A stretch of 8,823 nt of DNA from an uncultured Flavobacteriales bacterium (GCA_913057815.1 CAJXOV010000067.1:1-8823); one strand, 5' to 3'. Shown: positions 1-7,309, counted from the first letter of the stretch. Notes: generated from the letters alone by a model not told the origin. A program made the numbers and translations.

Positions 1-1
1 C

Positions 2-910
2 ATAAAATCTACTGGTAAATGGTACAAGGTCCGTATGGAAGATGGGGAAATTGTAGATGCTCAAATCAGAGGGAAATTCAGACTAAAGGGAATAAAATCT
101 ACTAATCCTATAGCTGTAGGTGATCATGTGATTCTAGAGGAAGAGAAAGACGAAACATGGGTTATTAATTCCATTTTAGAACGGAAAAATTACATCATTA
201 GAAAGTCAGTAAACCTTTCTAAACAATCCCATATCATAGCTTCCAATATTGATCAAGCTTTTTTATTTGTGACTGTGGCACGTCCTCAAACTAGTTATGG
301 TTTTATAGATAGATTTTTAGTGACTTCAGAGGCTTATAAAATTCCTGTTATTATTCTTATTAATAAGATGGATGATTATGACGAGTTTGAGAAAGAAAAA
401 GCAGAGGAAATTGAGGAGGTTTATTCTCAAATAGGATACGAAGTCATAAAAATTTCAGCTTTAGAAGAATCTAGCGTTGCAACGCTTAAAAGCAGATTTA
501 AAGACCGAGTTAGCATGCTAGGAGGTCATTCCGGAACAGGAAAATCTACGCTAGTTAACGCCATTAGTCCCGGACTAGATATCAGAGTTATGGAAGTTTC
601 TACTTCTCATAATAAAGGCCAGCACACCACCACTTTTGCCGAAATGCATGAATTAGAGGACGGTGGATTTATTATAGATACTCCTGGTATTAAAGGATTT
701 GGAATAGTGGATATAGATAAAGACGAGCTGCATATGTTATTTCCAGAAATGATGGCTCTACTTCCTGAATGTAAATTTCATAACTGCAAACACATAAACG
801 AACCAAAATGTGCCGTTTTAGACGCATTGGAAAAAGGAGAGTTAGAGGAGATCAGATACAATAGTTACCTCTCGATGTATGAAGATGAACATTCCAGTCC
901 GTATAGATAA
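2..910 (+). CDS. rsgA: Ribosome small subunit-dependent GTPase A (5'-truncated)
   Basis: RsgA is a circularly permuted GTPase that binds the 30S subunit and helps late 16S/30S maturation in the cytoplasm. The gene is cut by the window edge: the frame is open from base 2, and its first codons (IKSTGKWYKVR) match the OB-fold start of the family, so the ATG at 35 is an internal methionine and the true start lies upstream. Counting from that Met: OB-fold about 1-60; G4 NKMD 110-113; G5 SAL 141-143; G1/P-loop GHSGTGKST 164-172; switch-I threonines after KGQH (198-200); G3 DTPG 215-218. This G4-G5-G1-G3 order is the permuted arrangement diagnostic of RsgA. The C-terminal zinc site is C246, C251, H253 and C259. 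All key residues are intact. It is codirectional with the next gene, 61 nt away. Only a few N-terminal residues should be missing. Confidence 0.96.
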   Translation: MKSTGKWYKVRMEDGEIVDAQIRGKFRLKGIKSTNPIAVGDHVILEEEKDETWVINSILERKNYIIRKSVNLSKQSHIIASNIDQAFLFVTVARPQTSYGFIDRFLVTSEAYKIPVIILINKMDDYDEFEKEKAEEIEEVYSQIGYEVIKISALEESSVATLKSRFKDRVSMLGGHSGTGKSTLVNAISPGLDIRVMEVSTSHNKGQHTTTFAEMHELEDGGFIIDTPGIKGFGIVDIDKDELHMLFPEMMALLPECKFHNCKHINEPKCAVLDALEKGELEEIRYNSYLSMYEDEHSSPYR

Positions 911-944
911 TTTCTTCTCAGTTTTCATTAATCGAGAATCATGT

Positions 945-952
945 TACCTTTA
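945..952 (+). promoter_or_regulatory. Possible -7 promoter element for the YfhO-family gene
   Basis: TACCTTTA matches five of the six fixed positions of the Bacteroidota -7 consensus TAnnTTTG. A TTTT at 922-925, 19 nt upstream, could serve as a weak -33 box (consensus TTTG). Transcription would start about 13 nt before the ATG at 972. This is consensus matching only. Read-through from rsgA is an equally good explanation, as I see no convincing terminator in the 61-nt gap. Confidence 0.3.
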
Positions 953-971
953 GCCCACTTAAAATTTTCTT

Positions 972-3575
972 ATGAATACTTTATTTAAAAAAGCTCTGCC
1001 GCATATTATAGCTATTCTAAGCTTTGTGCTTGTTTCTGTAGCTTTCTATAGCCCCGCTGTTTCAGGAAAAAAGCTAAAAATGGGTGACATTAACCAATGG
1101 AAAGGTATGTCGAAAGAGCTTGTTGATTATGAGGCTAAAAATGGTGAAGATGCCGTTTGGACAAATAGTATGTTCAGTGGTATGCCGGCCTATCAAATTT
1201 ATATAGCCAATAATGGAAATATTGTAAAGACTTTAGATAAGGTTTATAAATTAGGATTACCACGGCCAATTGACATTTTATTTAAAGCCATGCTAGGGTT
1301 TTACATCCTACTAATGTGCATGAGAGTGAAACCTGTGGTAGGCGCCATAGGAGCCATTAGTTTTGGGCTTAGTAGTTTTTTCATTCTATACTTAGGAGCT
1401 GGTCATGCTAGTAAAATGAACGCCATCACATACATAGCGCCAATGCTAGGTGGGATTTTATATGCTTTTAGGAGACATGCTCTTAAAGGCGCTGCTATAG
1501 CCGCATTTTTCTTGTGTTTACACCTAGCCGCTAATCACTTTCAAATGACTTACTACGCGTTATTTTTAGTCGTGTTAGTAGGGATTGGAGAGGTTATTCG
1601 AAAGATTATAGCAAAAGAGACGATGGAATTGCCAAAAGCGATAGGGTTTTTGGTCTTAGCAGGGATTCTAGGAGTTATTCCTAACTACACCACTCTTACT
1701 ACTACTGCTGAATACGGGGAATATTCTACCCGAGGAAATTCTGAATTAAGTATAAAACCGAAAGCTGAAGGGCTTATTTCCACCACTGAAGAAGGGCTAG
1801 GGAAGGATTATATCTTAGAATACAGCATGTCTCATGGTGAGTGGATGAGCGCTTATATTCCAAATGCAAAAGGTGGAAAAACAGATCTGCTAGTTAATGT
1901 TCCTGAGGCTAAAAAAGAACTAAATAAAAATTCACAACAGTTCCTGGGTCAAAACCAAATACTAAGCTACTGGGGAGAACAGAGAGGAACTGCGGGGGCC
2001 TTTTATTTTGGAGCACTTATGTTCTTTTTAGCAATTTGTTCTATTTTTCTATTGAAAGATTCTATTAAATGGCCTTTACTTTTAGTAGCTATAATTTCGG
2101 TTCTGGCTTCTTGGAAATTAGGCAGTGTTCCTGATTTTTTCTTAGAAAATGTGCCATTATGGAATAAGTTTAGAGATACCAAAATGATGCTGATTCTGCT
2201 TATGTTGATCATTCCATTATTAGGATCTCTTTTCCTTAATCAATTCTTAGAAAATGAAAAGTATAGAGAATTATCTAAAAAGTTCTTACTGATTATAGGA
2301 GGTGCTTTTGCTCTTTTTAATATTATTCTCATTTCCTCACCAGGAACCATTTTTGACTTTTTAGGAAGTGCAGAAAAAGAAGCTTTTGCTCGGCTAAATG
2401 ATAGCAAAGAAGGGAAGGAAATGTTGAGCCAAATTATTAAAGGGAGACAGGGAATTTTCACCGCTGATGTTACCAGAAGTTTTATAATATTCCTGCTTGG
2501 GTTTTTAACTTTAGCTCTAGTCACGTTTAAACAAAAAGCGGCTCAATATGCAGCTTATGCTATAGGTATTGTATTCATTGGAGACATGTGGAGTGTAGAC
2601 CATAGATACTTTGATACTAAGAGTTCATTCCAAACGGCTAGTCAAAACAGAGTTCCGTTTCCTTCTCAAAATGTAGAAAAACAGATCTTGAGTATTGAAA
2701 AAGGTGGGATTTCAGATTTTGACTCTAAAGTAAAAACAGCTACAGATCTTTACAAAACTAGAACAGGAGATACTAGATCGAGTGACTCTAAAAAACTGCA
2801 GCGTGAAATAGAAGTTCTTAATCAAAACACGAATTACAGAGTTTTAAATATTGGAAACCCATGGAGCGATGCCCGAACTTCATATTACCACAAATCTCTG
2901 GGTGGTTACCATGGGGCTAAACTGAAGATATATCAAGAGTTAATCGACTTTCATCTAGGAGCAGAAGCTAAAGGCGTTCTTGATGAATTACAATCTAAAG
3001 GCAGACTCGAAAACTCTTACCCTATGCTTAGTATGCTAAATACTAAATACATGATAGGGAATCCAGAAGGTGATATAATTCCTTTTCAAAACGGACTCGG
3101 AAACGCCTGGTTTATTAGTAATGTAGAAACCGTGAAAGATGCTGATGCAGAAATGACTGCACTTTCAAACTTTAGACCTGATAGCACAGTGGTAATTCAA
3201 GAAAAGTATGCTGAAGGTTTGAAGAGCTCATACAGTAATCATGGATCTATAGAATTAACAGATTATAAACCGAATCAGCTTACATATTCTGTAAATAAAA
3301 TCGATAATGGCCTAGCTGTGTTCTCAGAGATTTATTTTCCTGAAGGATGGAATGCCTATGTAGATGGGGAATTATCCAGCCACTTGAAAGTAAACTATGT
3401 ATTGCGTGGATTAGAACTTCCAGCTGGATCTGAGGAAGTAATATTCAAATTCGAACCTCAAACTTATCATACAGGACGTATTATTTCCATGATTGGAAGT
3501 ATTTTACTCCTTCTTCTTTGTGCAGGAATGCTAGGAAAATGGGCCACAGGACTGAAATCGGAAATAACAGAATAA
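972..3575 (+). CDS. YfhO-family polytopic membrane protein (putative GT-C glycosyltransferase)
   Basis: This 867-aa integral membrane protein resembles YfhO proteins, which in Bacillus are implicated in glycosylating lipoteichoic acid and have a GT-C-like fold. The Bacteroidota members have no established substrate. A first membrane helix (about 10-30) is followed by a large outer loop with conserved-looking residues: GDINQW 38-43, with Asp39 the likely catalytic acid by GT-C analogy, and MFSGMPAYQI 67-76. Further hydrophobic segments lie near 104-141, 152-208, 221-240, 343-382, 405-424, 437-456, 502-519 and 523-540. A long soluble part (about 545-830) follows, ending in the YfhO-typical FPEGWNAYVDGE (789-800) and a final helix near 837-856. 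The start at 972 sits behind an AT-rich leader with no clear Shine-Dalgarno, and the basic N-terminus before the first helix fits it. The stop is 3 nt before a terminator. The family call is firm; enzymatic activity is inferred. Confidence 0.88.
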   Translation: MNTLFKKALPHIIAILSFVLVSVAFYSPAVSGKKLKMGDINQWKGMSKELVDYEAKNGEDAVWTNSMFSGMPAYQIYIANNGNIVKTLDKVYKLGLPRPIDILFKAMLGFYILLMCMRVKPVVGAIGAISFGLSSFFILYLGAGHASKMNAITYIAPMLGGILYAFRRHALKGAAIAAFFLCLHLAANHFQMTYYALFLVVLVGIGEVIRKIIAKETMELPKAIGFLVLAGILGVIPNYTTLTTTAEYGEYSTRGNSELSIKPKAEGLISTTEEGLGKDYILEYSMSHGEWMSAYIPNAKGGKTDLLVNVPEAKKELNKNSQQFLGQNQILSYWGEQRGTAGAFYFGALMFFLAICSIFLLKDSIKWPLLLVAIISVLASWKLGSVPDFFLENVPLWNKFRDTKMMLILLMLIIPLLGSLFLNQFLENEKYRELSKKFLLIIGGAFALFNIILISSPGTIFDFLGSAEKEAFARLNDSKEGKEMLSQIIKGRQGIFTADVTRSFIIFLLGFLTLALVTFKQKAAQYAAYAIGIVFIGDMWSVDHRYFDTKSSFQTASQNRVPFPSQNVEKQILSIEKGGISDFDSKVKTATDLYKTRTGDTRSSDSKKLQREIEVLNQNTNYRVLNIGNPWSDARTSYYHKSLGGYHGAKLKIYQELIDFHLGAEAKGVLDELQSKGRLENSYPMLSMLNTKYMIGNPEGDIIPFQNGLGNAWFISNVETVKDADAEMTALSNFRPDSTVVIQEKYAEGLKSSYSNHGSIELTDYKPNQLTYSVNKIDNGLAVFSEIYFPEGWNAYVDGELSSHLKVNYVLRGLELPAGSEEVIFKFEPQTYHTGRIISMIGSILLLLLCAGMLGKWATGLKSEITE

Positions 3576-3578
3576 AAA

Positions 3579-3603
3579 AAGCCCTCGAATAAATCGAGGG
3601 CTT
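3579..3603 (+). terminator. Bidirectional intrinsic terminator between convergent genes
   Basis: A perfect stem pairs GCCCTCGA (3581-3588) with TCGAGGGC (3594-3601) around loop ATAAA, and AA/TT extends it to 10 bp. On the - strand the stem is followed by seven T's (the A-run 3574-3580), an excellent terminator for the DUF4783-like gene ending at 3640. On the + strand it follows the YfhO stop by 3-5 nt, but the following TTCTATATA is a weaker U-tract. It therefore probably ends both transcripts, and is strongest for the - strand. Confidence 0.9.
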
Positions 3604-3639
3604 CTATATATTAACATTTAAGTTATTTGGTTGGTTTTG

Positions 3640-4017
3640 CTATTCAATTTTTAATTGGCTCACCTTATAAGAATCACCACTTTTCTCTAGAAAAATAGTT
3701 ACTCTATAAGTGCCTCCACTGGTAGTCAACTCTCCTATTCGATAAACCTCATTCGTACCTCCAGAACCTTTATGGATTTGGGTAAACTTAGATGGCTTAT
3801 TCTTAGCGAAAAAATCGCTCATTTTAGCTCTTACTTGAGATTTAGAACAAAAGTCTTCGAAATCAAATACGGTTAAATCTACTTCATTCATAAGCTGACC
3901 TTCAATAGCCGAAACATTTCCAGTTTCTAATCCAGAAACAATTATCGACAATGACTCTTGCTGAGAAAACCCTGAAAATGCTGCCAAACTAGCAGCGAAT
4001 AATAACATGCTTTTCAT
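3640..4017 (-). CDS. DUF4783-like small exported protein
   Basis: This 125-aa protein resembles the DUF4783 family of Bacteroidota, short secreted proteins with a probable NTF2-like fold and no known function. Residues 1-20 (MKSMLLFAASLAAFSGFSQQ) form a signal peptide with a lysine, a hydrophobic core and the SQ/Q cleavage region common in this phylum. The mature part shows the family pattern: a helical start (SIIVSGLETGN), a beta segment with VDLTVFD, a helix with KMSDFFAKNKPSKF (65-78), then IHKG and the strands YRIGELTTSGGTYRV and VSQLKIE at the C-terminus. The frame stays open upstream to a TTG at 4050, but the ATG at 4017 places the signal peptide at the N-terminus and is preferred. The 87-nt gap to the upstream esterase holds an inverted repeat. 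The gene ends 36 nt before the shared terminator. Location is periplasmic or outer envelope by inference. Confidence 0.85.
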   Translation of the reverse strand: MKSMLLFAASLAAFSGFSQQESLSIIVSGLETGNVSAIEGQLMNEVDLTVFDFEDFCSKSQVRAKMSDFFAKNKPSKFTQIHKGSGGTNEVYRIGELTTSGGTYRVTIFLEKSGDSYKVSQLKIE

Positions 4018-4038
4018 TTCACTTTTATTTGATGTAAT

Positions 4039-4087
4039 CTTCCCGTCCAATTTACTACAATTTCTATTACTTCTTTTGGACGTGAAG
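4039..4087. repeat. 12-nt inverted repeat upstream of the DUF4783-like gene
   Basis: Arms CTTCCCGTCCAA (4039-4050) and TTGGACGTGAAG (4076-4087) are complementary at 11 of 12 positions and flank a 25-nt AT-rich spacer. They fill most of the gap between the esterase stop and the ATG at 4017. In - strand RNA this could fold into a stem with a large loop in the 5' leader, or the DNA arms could be a pair of protein-binding half-sites. There is no T-run after it, so it is not a standard intrinsic terminator. Confidence 0.55.
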
Positions 4088-4104
4088 TTTATAATTTAGT
4101 CACT

Positions 4105-5751
4105 CTATGGAATGACAATTTTTATAACTCTACTCTCCTTTTCATTAGAGTATGAAACCAAATAAACTCCTGAGTTTTTCTGAATCAGATGATAGTCAGA
4201 CTCGCGGTGATAAACCAACCTCCCAGTAAGATCGAATAAGCTTACTTCAGTGATATAATCAGACTTGATATGGATACCTCCTGAAACCAACATAACTTGA
4301 GTATTGGAATAATCCTCTTCAATAATGTCATCTATGATAGTAGTGAAGCTATCCGAATAGGTAATAGTACATCCATCTTCATTTTCTATGATTAAAGAAA
4401 CTGTATAGTCTCCAGGACTTTTGAGAATCATAGATCCTGTGTTTTCCTGAGAAATTAAATTACCATTTAAATACCACCATGTATCCAAAAGTGTTAGTAC
4501 AGAATACTCAAAAATACCTCCTTCTGCACTAACGTCCCAAGCTATATCAGGAACAGAAGTTTCCTCTACAACCAAAGTGTGTGATTCGCTAGCTGCGCCC
4601 ACTTCATTAAAGATAAAAGCAGTTATTTGGGCAGATTCTTCAATAATTTGAATAGCTACATCTCCTTCAATAGGCTCCTGAAAGTTCGCTCCTACTACAT
4701 CCCAGCAGACATACTCACCATCTCCTAATTCAACAGAGAAAATATCAAACTCTCCTTCACAAATAAATTCTGGTCCTGAAATCATTGCTGGTTCTGGTCT
4801 GATTAACTCATAACAGAAACTTTCTATGTTAGTGAATAGCTCTCCCCAAAACTCATTAGGCGGATTTATCCAGTAACCGTTCAATGTCCCATGCGGTTCA
4901 TGACCTTCACCTTCTACTGCAATCAGTTCTGAAGAAAATCCTTGATTCTGCATTCTCTCATGAATGGCAGAGCTTCCAAAAACATCTGGAAGAGTGAACA
5001 ATTCAAATGGAGGGCCGGTTTCATAAGGGACTATAGGATCTTCTGTACCATGAACCAAAAGCGTATGCACATCATTATCCACCCATATAGTGTCTCCAAT
5101 AGCTCCCCACAAGCTAATAATGCCTAAAGGATTCACATCATGCTGGAAATTATTACCGGTACAATCCAGGCATTCTAAATCTGGAGCAAACCCTTGTTCG
5201 AAACTGGAATTAGGGCGTTCATCTTCGTCTACATAAGCCATATGTTGAGCTATTAATGCTCCTGCACTACTGCCGCCAAAAAATATTTTAGTAGTATCAA
5301 TTTCATAAGCTTCATGATTCTCTACTAAGTACCTGTACGCAGCTCTACCATCTTGGAGGCCTCTGTACACAGCTCTTTCAGAACTACTGGCATCTAATGG
5401 ATTGAATCCTTTTCTATAACCAATAGTAGCTGTTACATATCCTCGCCTGGCAAAACTATCACACAAAGCCACCATATCATCAGTTTGCTTATCTCCTATG
5501 GCAAAACCTCCAGCATGTGCCCAAATAATACATGGTCTTTTGTCTATGGGATCTAGTAAAGGTTGATAAACATCCATCAACAGAGTCTCATTGAAATAAG
5601 GGAAACTCCACTGGGGTGCCTGACCATATTCTACATTCGTTTGTACATCTATTACATTGAATATCGGTGAAATGTATCTGGAAGAATCACATTGTGCATA
5701 ATCCTGCAACGAAATAAAAAGAAGGAAAATAAGAATGGTCAATCTATTCAT
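4105..5751 (-). CDS. T9SS-exported alpha/beta hydrolase (esterase/lipase-like) with PKD-like domains
   Basis: This is a predicted secreted or cell-surface carboxylic-ester hydrolase of 548 aa. From the chosen ATG (5751): signal peptide 1-20 (MNRLTILIFLLFISLQDYAQ); alpha/beta hydrolase about 45-315 with oxyanion-hole HAGGF 79-83, nucleophile elbow GSSAG with Ser162, acid Asp238 in HGTEDP, and His284 in GEGHEPH. These follow the order Ser-Asp-His expected of the BD-FAE/esterase group. Two PKD/Ig-like segments follow (about 320-397 and 399-475). The last 65 residues (LFDLTGRLVYHR ... SGVYLVSYS ... IKIVIP) fit a type A T9SS sorting domain, which is cleaved on export by PorU-like machinery. An in-frame ATG at 5769 would add MLYFWD ahead of the signal peptide and is less likely. 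The oxyanion motif has Ala where HGGG is usual. Substrate is unknown: acetylated or feruloylated polysaccharide or a lipid ester are possible. Confidence 0.85.
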   Translation of the reverse strand: MNRLTILIFLLFISLQDYAQCDSSRYISPIFNVIDVQTNVEYGQAPQWSFPYFNETLLMDVYQPLLDPIDKRPCIIWAHAGGFAIGDKQTDDMVALCDSFARRGYVTATIGYRKGFNPLDASSSERAVYRGLQDGRAAYRYLVENHEAYEIDTTKIFFGGSSAGALIAQHMAYVDEDERPNSSFEQGFAPDLECLDCTGNNFQHDVNPLGIISLWGAIGDTIWVDNDVHTLLVHGTEDPIVPYETGPPFELFTLPDVFGSSAIHERMQNQGFSSELIAVEGEGHEPHGTLNGYWINPPNEFWGELFTNIESFCYELIRPEPAMISGPEFICEGEFDIFSVELGDGEYVCWDVVGANFQEPIEGDVAIQIIEESAQITAFIFNEVGAASESHTLVVEETSVPDIAWDVSAEGGIFEYSVLTLLDTWWYLNGNLISQENTGSMILKSPGDYTVSLIIENEDGCTITYSDSFTTIIDDIIEEDYSNTQVMLVSGGIHIKSDYITEVSLFDLTGRLVYHRESDYHLIQKNSGVYLVSYSNEKESRVIKIVIP

Positions 5752-5790
5752 ATCCCAAAAATAAAGCATTCATTCCCTTTACTATCGACT

Positions 5791-5828
5791 TTGACTACAA
5801 GTTATTCTGAGAATAACTTATTAGTCAA
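5791..5828. repeat. Long interrupted palindrome between the aldehyde dehydrogenase and esterase genes
   Basis: TTGACTA (5791-5797) pairs with TAGTCAA (5822-5828), and AAGTTATTCT (5799-5808) pairs exactly with AGAATAACTT (5810-5819). Together they give 17 complementary positions, broken only by one unpaired C and an AT. As RNA this is a stem of 7 + 9 bp with a 3-nt loop. It begins about 9 nt after the aldehyde dehydrogenase stop on the - strand and ends 40 nt before the esterase ATG. No U-tract follows on the - strand, so it may be an atypical terminator, an mRNA 3'-end stabiliser or an operator for the esterase. Confidence 0.75.
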
Positions 5829-5836
5829 CTAACGAA

Positions 5837-7252
5837 TTAAAACCACTTGATGAAGCTCTTAACTATCCACTGCTTCCACTTTTTATCATAAGGAGGGTAT
5901 ATTAATTTGGCAGAAGTAAACCCTCTTCGTTGGTGTAATTCACCTCTTAAATTTGTGAACTCTAAAAATCCAAATTTACCATGAGCCTTTCCTATCCCAC
6001 TATTTCCCTGACCTCCGAAAGGCAGATTTGGCTGTGCAAATTGGATAGTGGTATCGTTCACACAAGTGGTTCCTGCCTGGATCTGTGCCAAGAACTGCTT
6101 TTGATTCTTTCTGCTTTTAGAGAAAATGTATGCAGCTAGAGGAATCGGTTTTTCTTGGATCTCAGAAATTACTCTATCAAAATCTGAAAACGAAGTTAGC
6201 ACCACTACTGGAGCAAATATTTCTTGGTTTCTAAGCTTACATTCAGCAGGAACATCGGCTATAACAGTTGGACTAATCCATCTATTGGCTTCGGCCATTT
6301 CTCCACCAAAAACAGCATTAGCTCCTTTTTCTAACGCTTCAGTTACCATTTCATTCACATTGGAATAATGGCGGTCATCTACCAGGACAGACATAGCTTC
6401 ACCTTGCGTATATCCATTCGGATAAAGCTTTTTTTCTGCTGAATGCAGTGCTTCTACCAATTTATCTTTTACTGAATCATGAACGTACATTTCGTTCACA
6501 GACACACAGGTTTGAGCAGAGTTCATTCCTTTGGCCCACAGAATTTTTTCAGCTGTATCTTTTAAATCTGCAGTTTCATCAATTACAGCTGGATTCATCC
6601 CTCCTAACTCCAACGTAACCGAGGTTAAATGTTCTGCTGCTGCCCTCATTACTATTTTTCCCACCTGTGGGCTTCCAGTAAAAAATATGTGATTAAAAGG
6701 TTTTTTTAGCAATTCTTGAGAAACGGTATAATCTCCTGTAAAAACGAATAGTTCTTCTGGTTTAAACATTTCATCTGCCATGTTTTTTAGCAATTCAGAA
6801 GTATGCGGAGTTTTTTCACTGGGCTTTACAATAACCGTGCATCCTGCAGCTATAGCAGAAATGGCTGGCTCTAATGCTAGCATGAAGGGATAATTCCATG
6901 GGGAAATCACTAAGCTCACTCCTTTTGGCTCCATTTTTACTTTGCTAGAAGTGAATAAATAACCTAATCCTCCCTCAACAGAATCAGCCGAAGCCCAATT
7001 GTCCATGTTTTGCAACGCGTGTCTTATGGCAGAAACTGTTGGAAATATTTCAGAAATTCTTGTCTCAAAATATGGTTTCTTAAAATCGGCATGAATGGCA
7101 GAGCAGATTTCATCCTCATGGGCTAAAACCCACTTCTTAAGCCTTTTAAGTTTAGATTTACGCACAGATAAAGGTGCGGATTTTAAATGATTGAGGAAAA
7201 ATTCGCGTTGTAACGCAAAAACTTCTGAGACTTGGTTTTTTTCTGCTTCCAT
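5837..7252 (-). CDS. Aldehyde dehydrogenase, class 3-like
   Basis: This enzyme oxidises an aldehyde to the carboxylic acid with NAD(P)+. At 471 aa it has the short class-3 (ALDH3/coniferyl-fatty aldehyde) length. Visible motifs: ISPWNYP 116-122 with the oxyanion Asn120; cofactor-binding VKPSE 142-146 with Lys143; FTGS 191-194; general base Glu215 in LELGGMNP; catalytic Cys249 in SAQTCVS; EIFAP 344-348, where the usual Gly is Ala; and PFGGQGNSGIGKAHGKFGF near 411-429. The C-terminus ends in an aromatic and basic stretch (KKWKQWIVKSFIKWF) that could sit on a membrane, as in fatty aldehyde dehydrogenases; this is inference. The ATG at 7252 gives a family-normal N-terminus. It is divergent from the glutaryl-CoA dehydrogenase-type gene across 100 nt. 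A role in glutarate semialdehyde or fatty aldehyde oxidation is possible, but the substrate cannot be read from sequence. Confidence 0.93.
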   Translation of the reverse strand: MEAEKNQVSEVFALQREFFLNHLKSAPLSVRKSKLKRLKKWVLAHEDEICSAIHADFKKPYFETRISEIFPTVSAIRHALQNMDNWASADSVEGGLGYLFTSSKVKMEPKGVSLVISPWNYPFMLALEPAISAIAAGCTVIVKPSEKTPHTSELLKNMADEMFKPEELFVFTGDYTVSQELLKKPFNHIFFTGSPQVGKIVMRAAAEHLTSVTLELGGMNPAVIDETADLKDTAEKILWAKGMNSAQTCVSVNEMYVHDSVKDKLVEALHSAEKKLYPNGYTQGEAMSVLVDDRHYSNVNEMVTEALEKGANAVFGGEMAEANRWISPTVIADVPAECKLRNQEIFAPVVVLTSFSDFDRVISEIQEKPIPLAAYIFSKSRKNQKQFLAQIQAGTTCVNDTTIQFAQPNLPFGGQGNSGIGKAHGKFGFLEFTNLRGELHQRRGFTSAKLIYPPYDKKWKQWIVKSFIKWF

Positions 7253-7260
7253 CTTGATAC

Positions 7261-7268
7261 CAAATCTA
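7261..7268 (-). promoter_or_regulatory. Possible -7 element for the aldehyde dehydrogenase gene
   Basis: Read on the - strand this is TAGATTTG, an exact match to the Bacteroidota -7 consensus TAnnTTTG. It ends only 8 nt before the ATG at 7252, so the mRNA leader would be nearly absent, and I see no good -33 TTTG at the right distance. It may be a chance match in AT-rich DNA. Confidence 0.3.
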
Positions 7269-7280
7269 GAGTTTTGAAAG

Positions 7281-7309
7281 CAATTTACATACTGAAAGTA
7301 TTAAATTTG
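7281..7309. promoter_or_regulatory. Imperfect dyad in the divergent promoter region, possible operator
   Basis: Half-sites CAATTTACATACT (7281-7293) and AGTATTAAATTTG (7297-7309) are complementary at 10 of 13 positions around the centre GAA; the inner ATACT/AGTAT is perfect. The right half contains the -7 box at 7302-7309. A dimeric repressor bound here would block transcription to the right, and could also affect the leftward gene. This rests on symmetry and position only. Confidence 0.4.
7302..7309 (+). promoter_or_regulatory. Probable -7 promoter element for the acyl-CoA dehydrogenase gene
   Basis: TAAATTTG matches the Bacteroidota sigma-A -7 consensus TAnnTTTG exactly and lies 43 nt before the ATG at 7353, leaving a leader of about 37 nt. 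The nearest TTTG upstream (7273-7276) is 25 nt away, longer than the usual roughly 19-21 nt, so the -33 part is weak. The leader just before the ATG is A-rich (ACAAAAGAAA), typical of the phylum. Confidence 0.5.

Noticed and set aside
915..938. TTCTC/GAGAA weak hairpin after rsgA
   Set aside because: Only 5-bp arms with a 14-nt loop and no T-run; not convincing as a terminator.
2003..2524. Two - strand open frames (2003-2212 and 2240-2524)
   Set aside because: They lie entirely antisense within the YfhO gene, encode low-complexity basic sequence with no recognisable domain, and have no separate promoter or terminator.
4018..4050. Upstream TTG start extending the DUF4783-like protein by 11 residues
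   Set aside because: It would put a polar stretch ahead of an obvious signal peptide; the ATG at 4017 gives a normal exported protein.
4942..5127. 61-codon + strand open frame
   Set aside because: Antisense to the hydrolase domain of the esterase; the coding signal, motifs and signal peptide are all on the other strand.
5752..5769. Upstream ATG extending the esterase by six residues
   Set aside because: MLYFWD before MNRLTILIF is atypical; the ATG at 5751 gives a standard signal peptide with a charged N-terminus. It cannot be fully excluded.
6126..6368. 80-codon + strand open frame
   Set aside because: Antisense to conserved aldehyde dehydrogenase sequence, no domain seen.
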